Part shown: positions 36,893 through 43,784 of the stretch, piece after piece
Position numbering within the stretch: the first letter of the stretch is position 1
Layout: each line of letters starts with the position of its first letter
Assembly (NCBI RefSeq): GCF_020524325.1
Contig: NZ_JAIVKY010000007.1
Location: 62,001 to 126,000, forward strand
Length of the DNA: 64,000 bases
Reading direction: 5' to 3'
Origin: Sutcliffiella horikoshii
GTDB taxonomy: Bacteria > Bacillota > Bacilli > Bacillales > Bacillaceae_I
Translations under genes and position numbers: made by a program
The notes under the pieces: model-generated
Databases searched by the model: none
Seen by the model: only the letters and a program-made list of their open reading frames with translations
Told to the model about the DNA's origin: nothing

Positions 36893-37201
36893 TTCTTCCC
36901 CACATTCCCCAGTCCCCCATTTACACAGTGACTTCATAGTTGGTTGGAGGGTTAGCGCTTCTTCTGTAAGCTCATATTCCACATGCAACACTTTCCCTGG
37001 AAATTCTGTTCTTTTAACCATGCCCAATTGTTCAAGCTCACGAAGCTGATCGGTCAGTACTTTTCGATTAATTTCTGGAATTTCTCTTTCCAGCTCAGAA
37101 AAGCGTTTAGGACCATTTTCAAGGGCACAATATACTTGCGGTCGCCATTTACCACCGATTACAGTTAGCGCACGGTTGACGGGGAATTCTGTCGGTTCCA
37201 C
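36887..37201 (-). CDS. HxlR-family winged-helix regulator
   Basis: A 104-residue HxlR/DUF24 regulator (IGGKWRPQVYCALENGPKRFSELER; LTDQLRELEQLGMV). Several relatives (YodB, HypR, CatR) sense quinones, diamide or hypochlorite through a Cys near residue 6-14. This protein has PTEFPVNRA there with no Cys; its cysteines are C25, C92 and C99. It is divergent from a VOC protein and a quinone-reductase-like gene, which it probably controls through the palindromes at 37224-37252. Confidence 0.87.
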   Translation of the reverse strand: MEPTEFPVNRALTVIGGKWRPQVYCALENGPKRFSELEREIPEINRKVLTDQLRELEQLGMVKRTEFPGKVLHVEYELTEEALTLQPTMKSLCKWGTGECGEEK

Positions 37202-37223
37202 ATTAAGCAGTCCTTTCTATTTC

Positions 37224-37252
37224 AAGGTCAGTTACCTTAAAGTGCGTACTTT
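37224..37252. promoter_or_regulatory. Candidate operator between hxlR and VOC genes
   Basis: Two adjacent inverted repeats: AAGGT-N5-ACCTT (37224-37238) and AAAGT-N4-ACTTT (37239-37252). They lie close to the hxlR start, in the divergent promoter region. Confidence 0.55.
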
Positions 37253-37318
37253 TTTATTTATGCATTATATTTTACCCTATCATTATTAGCAAATTATTTT
37301 ATTTGAGGAGGAGAAGTT

Positions 37319-37810
37319 TTGAGATATCCAAGAACTTTTTCACATATAGGATTATCCGTTCCAAACTTGGAACAAGCAGTTAAATTTTATACAGATGTGA
37401 TGGGTTGGTACGTCATCATGGAACCAGCTGAAGTAGTGGAGGACGACTCTGCGATTGGTGTAATGTGCACAGATGTCTTTGGAAAAGGATGGGGCAAATT
37501 CCGCATTGCGCATCTGGCGACTGGAGACAAAATTGGAATTGAACTATTTGAATTTCCGCAAAATGAAAAGCCGGAAAACAACTTTGAATACTGGAAGACA
37601 GGTATTTTCCATTACTGCGTTCAAGATCCTGATGTAGAAGGACTTGTAGAGAAAATTGTTGAGCATGGTGGCAAACAACGTATGCCGATCCGTGAGTACT
37701 ATCCTGGAGAAAAGCCATATCGCATGGTTTACTGTGAAGATCCATTCGGAAATTTGGTAGAAATCTACTCACATTCATACGAGCTTACTTACTCAGAAGG
37801 TGCTTACTAA
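37319..37810 (+). CDS. VOC-family (glyoxalase/extradiol dioxygenase-like) protein
   Basis: A 163-residue protein with two beta-alpha-beta-beta-beta modules (FSHIGLSVPNLEQAVKFY; GIFHYCVQDPDVEGL). Likely metal ligands are the His of HIGL, E in IELFEF, H in IFHYCV and E in LVEIYSH, the usual VOC pattern. The TTG start follows GGAGGAGAAG. Divergent HxlR regulator and downstream reductase suggest detoxification of a quinone, catechol or reactive aldehyde; the substrate is not evident. Confidence 0.8.
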   Translation: MRYPRTFSHIGLSVPNLEQAVKFYTDVMGWYVIMEPAEVVEDDSAIGVMCTDVFGKGWGKFRIAHLATGDKIGIELFEFPQNEKPENNFEYWKTGIFHYCVQDPDVEGLVEKIVEHGGKQRMPIREYYPGEKPYRMVYCEDPFGNLVEIYSHSYELTYSEGAY

Positions 37811-37828
37811 TATTAAACGAATTTTCTA

Positions 37829-37955
37829 GCTGTTAATTGGAGCATAGGACGAAGACTCCTTTGGGAGGTAGCGCTTAGAGGAGACCCCGCAGGCTTGCTG
37901 AGGAGGCTCCGCAAGCGCCCCGAGGAAAGCGAAGTCCGGTGCGCAAATTAACAGC
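37829..37955 (+). repeat. Dispersed ~125-bp element, copy 3
   Basis: Perfect 10-bp terminal inverted repeats GCTGTTAATT (37829-37838) and AATTAACAGC (37946-37955). The inside has GACTCCTTTGGG, GAGACCCCGCAGG, GAGGAGGCTCC and GCCCCGAGGAAAGCG. It sits between two co-oriented genes. Confidence 0.9.
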
Positions 37956-37997
37956 GGTGTTTATAGAATATATATCCAATCTAGGAGGGGAAACGAA

Positions 37998-38975
37998 ATG
38001 AAAGCATGGTTATTAAAAGAAGCAGGCAGTCTTGATCATATGGAGTGGGGAGAGATTGCAGACCCTAAAGAAGGAAACGGCGAGCTGCTAGTAAGAGTTA
38101 AAGCAGTGGCTTTGAATCCTGTTGACTACAAAGTAGCTACGAACGGCAACCCGGCTTGGAGCTATCCGCACATTGTCGGTGTGGACCTTGCAGGTGAGGT
38201 GGTATCAGTAGGCGATGGAGTGACAGGCTTTGTAGCTGGCGACCGCGTTGCTATTCACACAAACCTTGGAAAAAAAGGTGCGTTTGCTGAATTGGCAGTG
38301 GTGGATGCACGCGCAGCTGGACGTATTCCTGATGAAGTTTCTTTTGAAGATGCAGCAGCTATTTTGTGTGCTGGAATGACAGCATATGAAGCAGTGGTTC
38401 AAAAATTGAATGCTACCCATAAAAAGAACATTCTTATTCATGCAGGTGCCGGTGGAGTTGGTGGTTTTGCCATTCAACTGGCGAAAATGCAGGGGCTGAA
38501 AGTGTTCACGACTGCTTCTAAATCCAATCATGACTGGGTGAAGAATCTTGGTGCGGATGTGGCTATTGATTACAAAGAAGAAAATGTGACTGATCGCATT
38601 ATGGAAGAAACAAACGGACGAGGAGCAGACTTAATTCTAAATACAGTTGGCCGCGATGTAGCAACAGAAGATTTAGAACGTCTCGCATTCTCAGGCCATC
38701 TGGCGTACATTGCAGGCGGTCCAGACCTTTCTGGTGTAAAACCATTCTCCTTGTCTCCATCGATCCATGAGGTGGCTCTGGGAGCTGCACACGCAAGCGG
38801 AGAAGATCGAGCGGTCAGCAACCTAGGCTTCATGGCAGAAGAGCTCATGAGCATGGTGAAAGATGGACGGTTGGAGTCACTTGTAACAAAGGTTCTTACG
38901 AGGGAAGAATTGGTGGAAGGATTAAAGGAGCTGCAAGGGCGTCATGTAAGAGGGAAGATTATTGTGAAGATGTAG
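37998..38975 (+). CDS. Zinc-independent MDR-family quinone reductase-like enzyme
   Basis: A 325-residue medium-chain dehydrogenase/reductase of the quinone oxidoreductase type: VALNPVDYKV near residue 37, a GAGGVGGFAIQLAK nucleotide-binding loop near residue 150 and NTVGRD later. It lacks the zinc-ligand set of true alcohol dehydrogenases. It should reduce quinones or enones with NADPH. An AGGAGGGG site precedes the ATG. It is probably under the HxlR regulator, although a repeat element separates it from the VOC gene. Confidence 0.85.
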   Translation: MKAWLLKEAGSLDHMEWGEIADPKEGNGELLVRVKAVALNPVDYKVATNGNPAWSYPHIVGVDLAGEVVSVGDGVTGFVAGDRVAIHTNLGKKGAFAELAVVDARAAGRIPDEVSFEDAAAILCAGMTAYEAVVQKLNATHKKNILIHAGAGGVGGFAIQLAKMQGLKVFTTASKSNHDWVKNLGADVAIDYKEENVTDRIMEETNGRGADLILNTVGRDVATEDLERLAFSGHLAYIAGGPDLSGVKPFSLSPSIHEVALGAAHASGEDRAVSNLGFMAEELMSMVKDGRLESLVTKVLTREELVEGLKELQGRHVRGKIIVKM

Positions 38976-38991
38976 GTTGCTTTAATTAGAA

Positions 38992-39024
38992 CGAAAAGTC
39001 GGGATGCTGATCTCGGCTTTTTCT
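38992..39024 (+). terminator. Terminator after MDR gene
   Basis: AAAAGTCGGGA and TCTCGGCTTTTT arms pair with a few G-U pairs around TGCTGA, followed by T-rich sequence. Confidence 0.75.
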
Positions 39025-39049
39025 TTTTGCGGAATTTGTCGGATTTATG

Positions 39050-39184
39050 GAATCGCCCGATTACTCCTGAAAATCGCCCGTATTTTGAAATTATCGCCAG
39101 ATTGCTGTCCAGAATCGCCCGTAAGTTTTTATTTTCGCCCGTAATTCCAACTTATCGCCCGATAACCGCTAAAAATCGCCCGAT
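39050..39184 (+). repeat. TCGCCCG motif array, ~20.5-bp period
   Basis: Seven copies of TCGCCCG or TCGCCAG start at 39053, 39074, 39094, 39115, 39135, 39154 and 39176 (steps of 19-22, mean about 20.5 bp), with AT-rich, non-conserved DNA in between. It lies after the terminator of the MDR gene and is unlike the 52-bp arrays except for the CGCCCG core. Confidence 0.85.
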
Positions 39185-39330
39185 AAGTTTTTTCTCGCAT
39201 TCAGACCGCGCTCCTCTTTAATAAGATAAAATAAAATATATTTGCCTAAATGACATATATATGTTGCATAAAGTAATATAAAATGTATAATAATAAGTAT
39301 AATCCAAATTTTACAAAGAGGTGAAGGGGA

Positions 39331-39855
39331 ATGAGTTTTTTTGGCGGATCAACAAAGGTGGAAGATGAGCGGATTGTAACTGCTCAGAACAAGATTTATC
39401 GGGAAATCTATTTTCTCGTAATGGCAATCTGTCTTATTTCCATGGGGTTTAAGTTTTACCAATACGGCTTTGGTGTCAGCTCCATTTACACAGAGCTAGC
39501 GATACTTTTTCTGCAAGGTGTCTATTACACGTCAAGGGGTGCAAGTATGGGGGTATTATCAGATGAGGTAGAAATGCATGATCGAAAGAGTAAGGTGCCA
39601 ATGAAGTGGAAGACTCTTCTATGGGGTGGTGTCTTTGGTGTCATCATAGCAATATTCTTCGGATTAAACAGCGCCCTTAATTATGCCGACACGACTGCAC
39701 AGGCATACTCCTATTTTTTCATGGTGTTCTTTGTTTCTTTGATAATCTATATACCGTTTTTAGTATTGTTATCAGGAAGTACGTTCCTGGCTGCGATGAA
39801 TCGTAGCAAAAAGGCGGCAGAAAAAGAACTAGATGAAGACGAAATAGAGCGGTGA
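39331..39855 (+). CDS. Four-helix membrane protein (DUF6773-like) paired with XRE regulator
   Basis: A 174-residue protein with a short cytoplasmic N terminus, helices at about 27-47, 52-72, 100-120 and 130-155, and a charged C-terminal tail (KKAAEKELDEDE). Such proteins are commonly encoded just before a small XRE regulator, as here, with overlapping ends. The function is unknown; the DUF assignment is by resemblance. GAGGTGAAGGGG precedes the ATG. Confidence 0.6.
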   Translation: MSFFGGSTKVEDERIVTAQNKIYREIYFLVMAICLISMGFKFYQYGFGVSSIYTELAILFLQGVYYTSRGASMGVLSDEVEMHDRKSKVPMKWKTLLWGGVFGVIIAIFFGLNSALNYADTTAQAYSYFFMVFFVSLIIYIPFLVLLSGSTFLAAMNRSKKAAEKELDEDEIER

Positions 39856-39860
39856 TCAAC

Positions 39861-40055
39861 ATGAAAAACTTAAAAATGAAAATGGCGAGAGTCGAGAAAG
39901 ATTTGTCTCAAGACGAACTGGCCAAAATTGTAGGGGTGTCTAGGCAAACAATTGGCCTAATCGAACTCGGAAAATACAATCCAAGCCTCAGCCTTTGTCT
40001 TTCTATATGTAAAGCCTTATCGAAAACCTTAGATCAGTTATTTTGGGAAGAGTAA
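39861..40055 (+). CDS. Small XRE-family (YozG-like) regulator
   Basis: About 64 residues, essentially a single Cro/CI helix-turn-helix (LSQDELAKIVGVSRQTIGLIELGKYNPSL). ATG 39861 is chosen, with GGTGAT 8 nt upstream at the end of the membrane-protein gene. It most likely represses its own two-gene operon. Similar orphan XRE-membrane protein pairs are widespread in Firmicutes, with unknown inducers. Confidence 0.85.
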   Translation: MKNLKMKMARVEKDLSQDELAKIVGVSRQTIGLIELGKYNPSLSLCLSICKALSKTLDQLFWEE

Positions 40056-40080
40056 AAACAAATTTCAATTGGAGATAATT

Positions 40081-40126
40081 CCCCCACTATGAAAATATAC
40101 TTTAGTATAACTTTTTATAGGGGGGG
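40081..40126 (+). promoter_or_regulatory. Hairpin masking the ribosome site of alpha/beta hydrolase
   Basis: CCCCC (40081-40085) and CTATGAAAA pair with TTTTT, ATAG and GGGGG (40122-40126), closing over an inner TATAC/GTATA stem; about 19 base pairs in total. The GGGGGG ribosome site of the next gene is entirely in the 3' arm. The inner TATACT could alternatively be a -10 box. Confidence 0.65.
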
Positions 40127-40132
40127 ATTTTT

Positions 40133-40936
40133 TTGCCTAAAATTGAAATAGATTCTGGTGTGGAGCTGTATTATGACGACCAAGGAGAGGGCACGCCTGT
40201 CATCTTTATTCATGGAGTGTGGATGAGCAGAAAATTCTTCAAGGGTCAGCTGCCCTACTTTAGCCAAGAACACCGTGCCATCACTATCGATTTAAGGGGG
40301 CATGGCGACTCTGCCCAAGTTACGGAAGGCCACACCATTTCCACCTATGCAAAAGACTTAAAAGAGTTCATTACAAGGCTAGACCTCAAGGATGTCGTGC
40401 TGGTTGGCTGGTCGATGGGAGCATTCGTAATTTGGGAATATCTTCAACAATTCGGGCAGGAGAACGTTAAAGGAACGGTCATAGTGGATGAACTTGCCTC
40501 GGACTTCAAGTGGCCTGATTTCCCTATTGGCGCCTTTGACCTGGCAACCTTGACCCACTTTATGAGAGAGGTACAGGATAACAGGGAAGAGTTCTTGAAG
40601 GGCTTTATTCCTCTCATGTTTAAAGAGGACGTTTCCCTAGAAGAGATGGGCTGGATGCTTGAGGAGACGATGAAACCAACGTCAGGAGTGGCAAGCGCCA
40701 TATTATTTGATCAATCTGTGGTGGACTATCGTTCTACTTTCCCGTCGTTAACCAAACCAACTTTGCTCTGTTTTGGAAAAGCCGAGAAACTGATTCCGGT
40801 TGCTGCAGGAGAGCATCTGAAGGAAACGATAGCTAACAGTGAGCTTGTTCTCTTTGAGGAGAGCTGTCATTGTCCATTCCTTGAAGAGACGGACCTGTTT
40901 AATAGAGTAGTATCCAACTTTATAAAATCACTCTAA
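40133..40936 (+). CDS. Alpha/beta hydrolase
   Basis: A 267-residue alpha/beta-hydrolase fold protein: oxyanion-hole HGVW near residue 26, nucleophile S94 in GWSMG, acid Asp probably in the region of FGKAEKLIP, and catalytic His in SCHCPFLE near residue 245. It resembles non-haem chloroperoxidase/esterase-type members; the substrate is unknown. TTG start, GGGGGG 6 nt upstream, that site being buried in a leader hairpin. It is monocistronic. Confidence 0.85.
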   Translation: MPKIEIDSGVELYYDDQGEGTPVIFIHGVWMSRKFFKGQLPYFSQEHRAITIDLRGHGDSAQVTEGHTISTYAKDLKEFITRLDLKDVVLVGWSMGAFVIWEYLQQFGQENVKGTVIVDELASDFKWPDFPIGAFDLATLTHFMREVQDNREEFLKGFIPLMFKEDVSLEEMGWMLEETMKPTSGVASAILFDQSVVDYRSTFPSLTKPTLLCFGKAEKLIPVAAGEHLKETIANSELVLFEESCHCPFLEETDLFNRVVSNFIKSL

Positions 40937-40937
40937 G

Positions 40938-40974
40938 AAGGGCCTGGCCAAAGTTGAAATTTTGGCTAGGCCCT
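40938..40974 (+). terminator. Hairpin after alpha/beta hydrolase
   Basis: AGGGCCTGGCCAAA pairs with TTTGGCTAGGCCCT, a long stem with one mismatch. There is no immediate T-run; T8 follows about 20 nt later. Confidence 0.6.
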
Positions 40975-41046
40975 ACGTCTTGATGAACCAGTTTTTTTTC
41001 CTTAGAATAAAAGTATAGAAATATTCTGAAAAAAGGAGTGGGAGAT

Positions 41047-41997
41047 ATGAAGCTAACCGAAGAATTAAAGAGTTTTCCCTATCCGTTTAAAGGTGACACC
41101 TACCGTTACTCCAATAACTCAACCCTTCTGACACCTCCCAGAAGCATCGACATTACAGAGGGCTATCTAAAGGAAATCCAACTAAAAAGATCCTTACTAT
41201 CAGACCACCATTCTCGTTGTTTTCAATCCTTTCCTCATACAAACAAGGCCCAGTGGGAAGCGATGGAGTTTGTCATGACAGACCTGGCTAACTATTTTCC
41301 AGAAAGTTTTTCCCTCAAAAAAGAAGGGCGAAAACACATTTTCATCAACCACATTCTTCAAGAAGAGTGTGAATTTACGATGGGGGATAGCTCCACTCTA
41401 CAATATGAGCCTTTAGACTTCATTGGCAGGCATGTGCAGGAAGACTTAATCTTAATGATGCAGCGAGATGGCGATCTTTACCTCGATGCAGGCCAGCTCT
41501 GTTTTCCTGCCAATTGGTCACTGGCCTTTAACCATGGTATGAGCTTCAAAAACATTCACTTTCCGATTCCGGGATTTAAGGAAGAAGGCTTGGACGAGCG
41601 AATTTTGCAATTTCTTTTAAGACTGGAAGCAGGTAACCCATGGGGAAGGAAAAATTGGTCTCTTATGGCTGGCAATAGGCTGGATACTTCCTTAGAAACT
41701 TTTGATGTATGGGGAAAGGACAGAAAGAATGTAACGGTTGAAAATGCAGGTGAGTTCGTACATTTACGGGTAGAGGTTCAAAAGCTCTTTCGTTTGCCAC
41801 GTTCAAATGCCATCCTGTTTACCATACATACACACCTGTTACCGCTTGAAAAGCTGATCGAAGTTCCTGAATGGATGCAGCAATTCTATCAAATTTTAGT
41901 AGAGCTTCCGTCTCATATTGCAGAGTATAAAGGGATTTCATTATATAAGGATAAGGTTTTGGCATATATCGAAAAGAGAAGGGAGGGCGTTCTGTGA
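41047..41997 (+). CDS. DUF3445 haem-dependent oxidative N-demethylase family protein
   Basis: About 316 residues of the DUF3445 family (FPYPFKGDTYRYS; FPANWSLAFNHGMSFKNIH; WGRKNWSLMAGNR). The family includes fungal HODM and the haem subunit of bacterial dimethylamine monooxygenase, which remove N-methyl groups as formaldehyde using O2. ATG 41047 has AAGGAG upstream; GTG 41038 overlaps that site. It overlaps the next gene by 4 nt, and the third gene encodes the expected reductase, supporting a multi-component N-demethylase. Confidence 0.85.
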   Translation: MKLTEELKSFPYPFKGDTYRYSNNSTLLTPPRSIDITEGYLKEIQLKRSLLSDHHSRCFQSFPHTNKAQWEAMEFVMTDLANYFPESFSLKKEGRKHIFINHILQEECEFTMGDSSTLQYEPLDFIGRHVQEDLILMMQRDGDLYLDAGQLCFPANWSLAFNHGMSFKNIHFPIPGFKEEGLDERILQFLLRLEAGNPWGRKNWSLMAGNRLDTSLETFDVWGKDRKNVTVENAGEFVHLRVEVQKLFRLPRSNAILFTIHTHLLPLEKLIEVPEWMQQFYQILVELPSHIAEYKGISLYKDKVLAYIEKRREGVL

Positions 41998-42467
41998 ACG
42001 ATATAAAGAACGAACCGATCTTCCAACCGGGAAAACGGCACTACGTTCTTTGTGGGGATGAGGAAGGCTTAGATAGCTTGAATTCCATTAAGCAAACCTT
42101 AATAAACGAGCAGATGTCTTTTGAAGAAATACACCTGATTTCAGAGTGTTCTTCTGAGGTGGACAAAAAGCTTGGAATGCAGAAGATAGGGGCTTTTCTT
42201 TATGTTGCAGCAGAAGTTAAAATGCTGAGAAAAGTCATATATACAGCTAAAAAACTAGGATATTCCTCAGAAGAGGCTCAATACATTATTGTAGGAGAGG
42301 AAAATAAGAGGATTTTTTGTTGTAGATGCTATTTCATTTCAATAGTTAACAACACAGTGAATATAGGTGAACTCGTGAACTGTACTGCATGCAGCTTGCA
42401 GCTGGAATTATCCGATCATTATTCGCCTGTTAAAGAGGCTTATTTAGGCTATGTTGCTCAAATTTAG
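41994..42467 (+). CDS. Dimethylamine monooxygenase DmmA-like subunit
   Basis: A 157-residue protein starting at GTG 41994, coupled to the DUF3445 gene. The first 110 residues look like a small alpha/beta domain (FLYVAAEVKMLRKVIYTAKKLG). The C-terminal 55 residues have FCCRCY and NCTACS, four to five Cys arranged like a rubredoxin-type or zinc-ribbon metal site. DmmA-family proteins accompany DUF3445 subunits. An electron-transfer role for the Cys cluster is inferred. Confidence 0.72.
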   Translation: MNDIKNEPIFQPGKRHYVLCGDEEGLDSLNSIKQTLINEQMSFEEIHLISECSSEVDKKLGMQKIGAFLYVAAEVKMLRKVIYTAKKLGYSSEEAQYIIVGEENKRIFCCRCYFISIVNNTVNIGELVNCTACSLQLELSDHYSPVKEAYLGYVAQI

Positions 42468-42486
42468 AAAGAAGAGGGGGATTACA

Positions 42487-43452
42487 TTGATCTCAGAAAA
42501 TAGAATAAAGGTAAGGATAGAGGCAATAGCAAGCGAGACGAAGACTATTAAGCGATTTACTTTCGTGGACGTTGATAATAATGCGTTACCTGCATTTAGC
42601 CCAGGTTCGCACATAATTTTATATTTGAACGGAAGGGGAGGGGAGCTGGAACGAAGATATTCGTTAATTGGCAGTCCGGATAGCACATATACTTACCAAA
42701 TTGCAGTAAAACTTCATGAAAAATCCTCTGGAGGATCATCTTATTTACATAATAAAGCCCAAATAGGAGATGTTTTCCAAATTAGCTTCCCGAAAAACTA
42801 TTTTCCTCTTAGTTTTCAAGCCCGACACCATGTTTTCATTGCTGCTGGCATCGGTATTACTCCCTTTTTATCTATGATGAGTGATTTAAAAGAACAGGGT
42901 GCTTCCTTTGAACTTCACTATTCTACAAAAACTAAAGAAGACTGTGCCTTCTATTCCTATTTAACGAAAACATACCCAGAGCAAACACATTTTTATTTCA
43001 CCAAACACGAAAATCGAATAGAAACTAACATTCTAGTAGATCAGTACATTGGCACCCATATATATTTATGTGGTCCAGAAGGGTTTACTTCCTCTTTTTC
43101 ACGTGCTGCTACATCTCTTGGCTATTCTCCTGCAAGCATTCATTACGAATATTTTTCTCCACCTAACATACATAAGCCTCGGCCATTCATTTTAGAGCTC
43201 ACAAATGGCAGCTTTTTGTCTGTTCCTGACGAAAAGTCCACTTTGGATGTTTTATTGGAAGCAGGATACCCTGTTTCGCATTCTTGTAAGGTTGGCCGTT
43301 GTGGAACGTGTGAGCTTCCCATCCTGGAAGGGGAGGCGGAACACTATGATTCCTTCTTATCAACGAAGCAAAAAGAATCTCAAGCTTGTTTTTTACCATG
43401 TGTATCCCGAAGTAAAACGGATACTTTAAAGGTTGAATACAGTAAAAAATAG
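42487..43452 (+). CDS. PDR/VanB-type flavin and [2Fe-2S] reductase
   Basis: About 321 residues: a flavin-binding domain (ERRYSLIGSP near residue 55), an NAD-binding domain (FIAAGIGITPFLSM near residue 120) and a C-terminal plant-type ferredoxin with Cys in SCKVGRCGTC and a distal Cys in FLPC. This is the phthalate-dioxygenase-reductase layout that passes electrons from NADH to an oxygenase. TTG 42487 follows AGAGGGGG; ATG 42451 lies inside the previous gene. It is the electron donor of the N-demethylase operon. Confidence 0.87.
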   Translation: MISENRIKVRIEAIASETKTIKRFTFVDVDNNALPAFSPGSHIILYLNGRGGELERRYSLIGSPDSTYTYQIAVKLHEKSSGGSSYLHNKAQIGDVFQISFPKNYFPLSFQARHHVFIAAGIGITPFLSMMSDLKEQGASFELHYSTKTKEDCAFYSYLTKTYPEQTHFYFTKHENRIETNILVDQYIGTHIYLCGPEGFTSSFSRAATSLGYSPASIHYEYFSPPNIHKPRPFILELTNGSFLSVPDEKSTLDVLLEAGYPVSHSCKVGRCGTCELPILEGEAEHYDSFLSTKQKESQACFLPCVSRSKTDTLKVEYSKK

Positions 43453-43476
43453 AAATAAAAATGGGATATTGTAGAA

Positions 43477-43653
43477 GTTTACAAATATCGTGTACAAGTA
43501 TACAAAATGTATACAAACGTAGACAAATAAGTAAACTTGTATACAAACACGTAAACACGTTGATATAAAAGGATGTGTACAATAAAAGAATACAAGTAAA
43601 CAATAAGTGTATACACGTATACATTTGTACACATAATCGTATACAATTTTTAC
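43477..43653 (+). repeat. Iteron array (parC-like) upstream of ParM
   Basis: About 15 copies of a GTATAC-like motif, often followed by AAA, start at 43477, 43490, 43498, 43509, 43519, 43531, 43539, 43551, 43575, 43588, 43596, 43609, 43617, 43627 and 43639. Spacing is mostly 8-13 bp, with one 24-bp gap. Seven... of these are exact or near-exact GTATAC. The position just upstream of a parM-like promoter matches the centromere site of type II partition loci. Confidence 0.82.
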
Positions 43654-43669
43654 ACTTTCATTACTTTTC

Positions 43670-43698
43670 TTGAGAATGATTGAATAGTAGAGTAACTT
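43670..43698 (+). promoter_or_regulatory. Promoter of parM-like operon
   Basis: TTGAGA (43670-43675), a 17-bp spacer and TAACTT (43693-43698), directly after the iterons, so binding of the partner protein there could autoregulate the operon. Confidence 0.5.
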
Positions 43699-43784
43699 TC
43701 TGTACGCTTAACATATACTTACTAGTTTTATTTTCTTCTACAGGAAACAAATATTGTATTGAGGAAAAGAAAGGAAGATGAAGA

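Noticed and set aside
37829-37955. Insertion sequence with transposase
   Set aside because: The element has terminal inverted repeats but is only 127 bp long and has no coding capacity; I report it as a dispersed repeat.
39027-39221. 64-residue ORF on plus
   Set aside because: It reads straight through the TCGCCCG array; its repeated NRPI-like residues are the repeat translated, with no ribosome site or family resemblance.
43477-43653. Plasmid replication origin iterons
   Set aside because: No replication initiator gene is present, and the array abuts the promoter of a ParM-like gene, which fits a partition site better.
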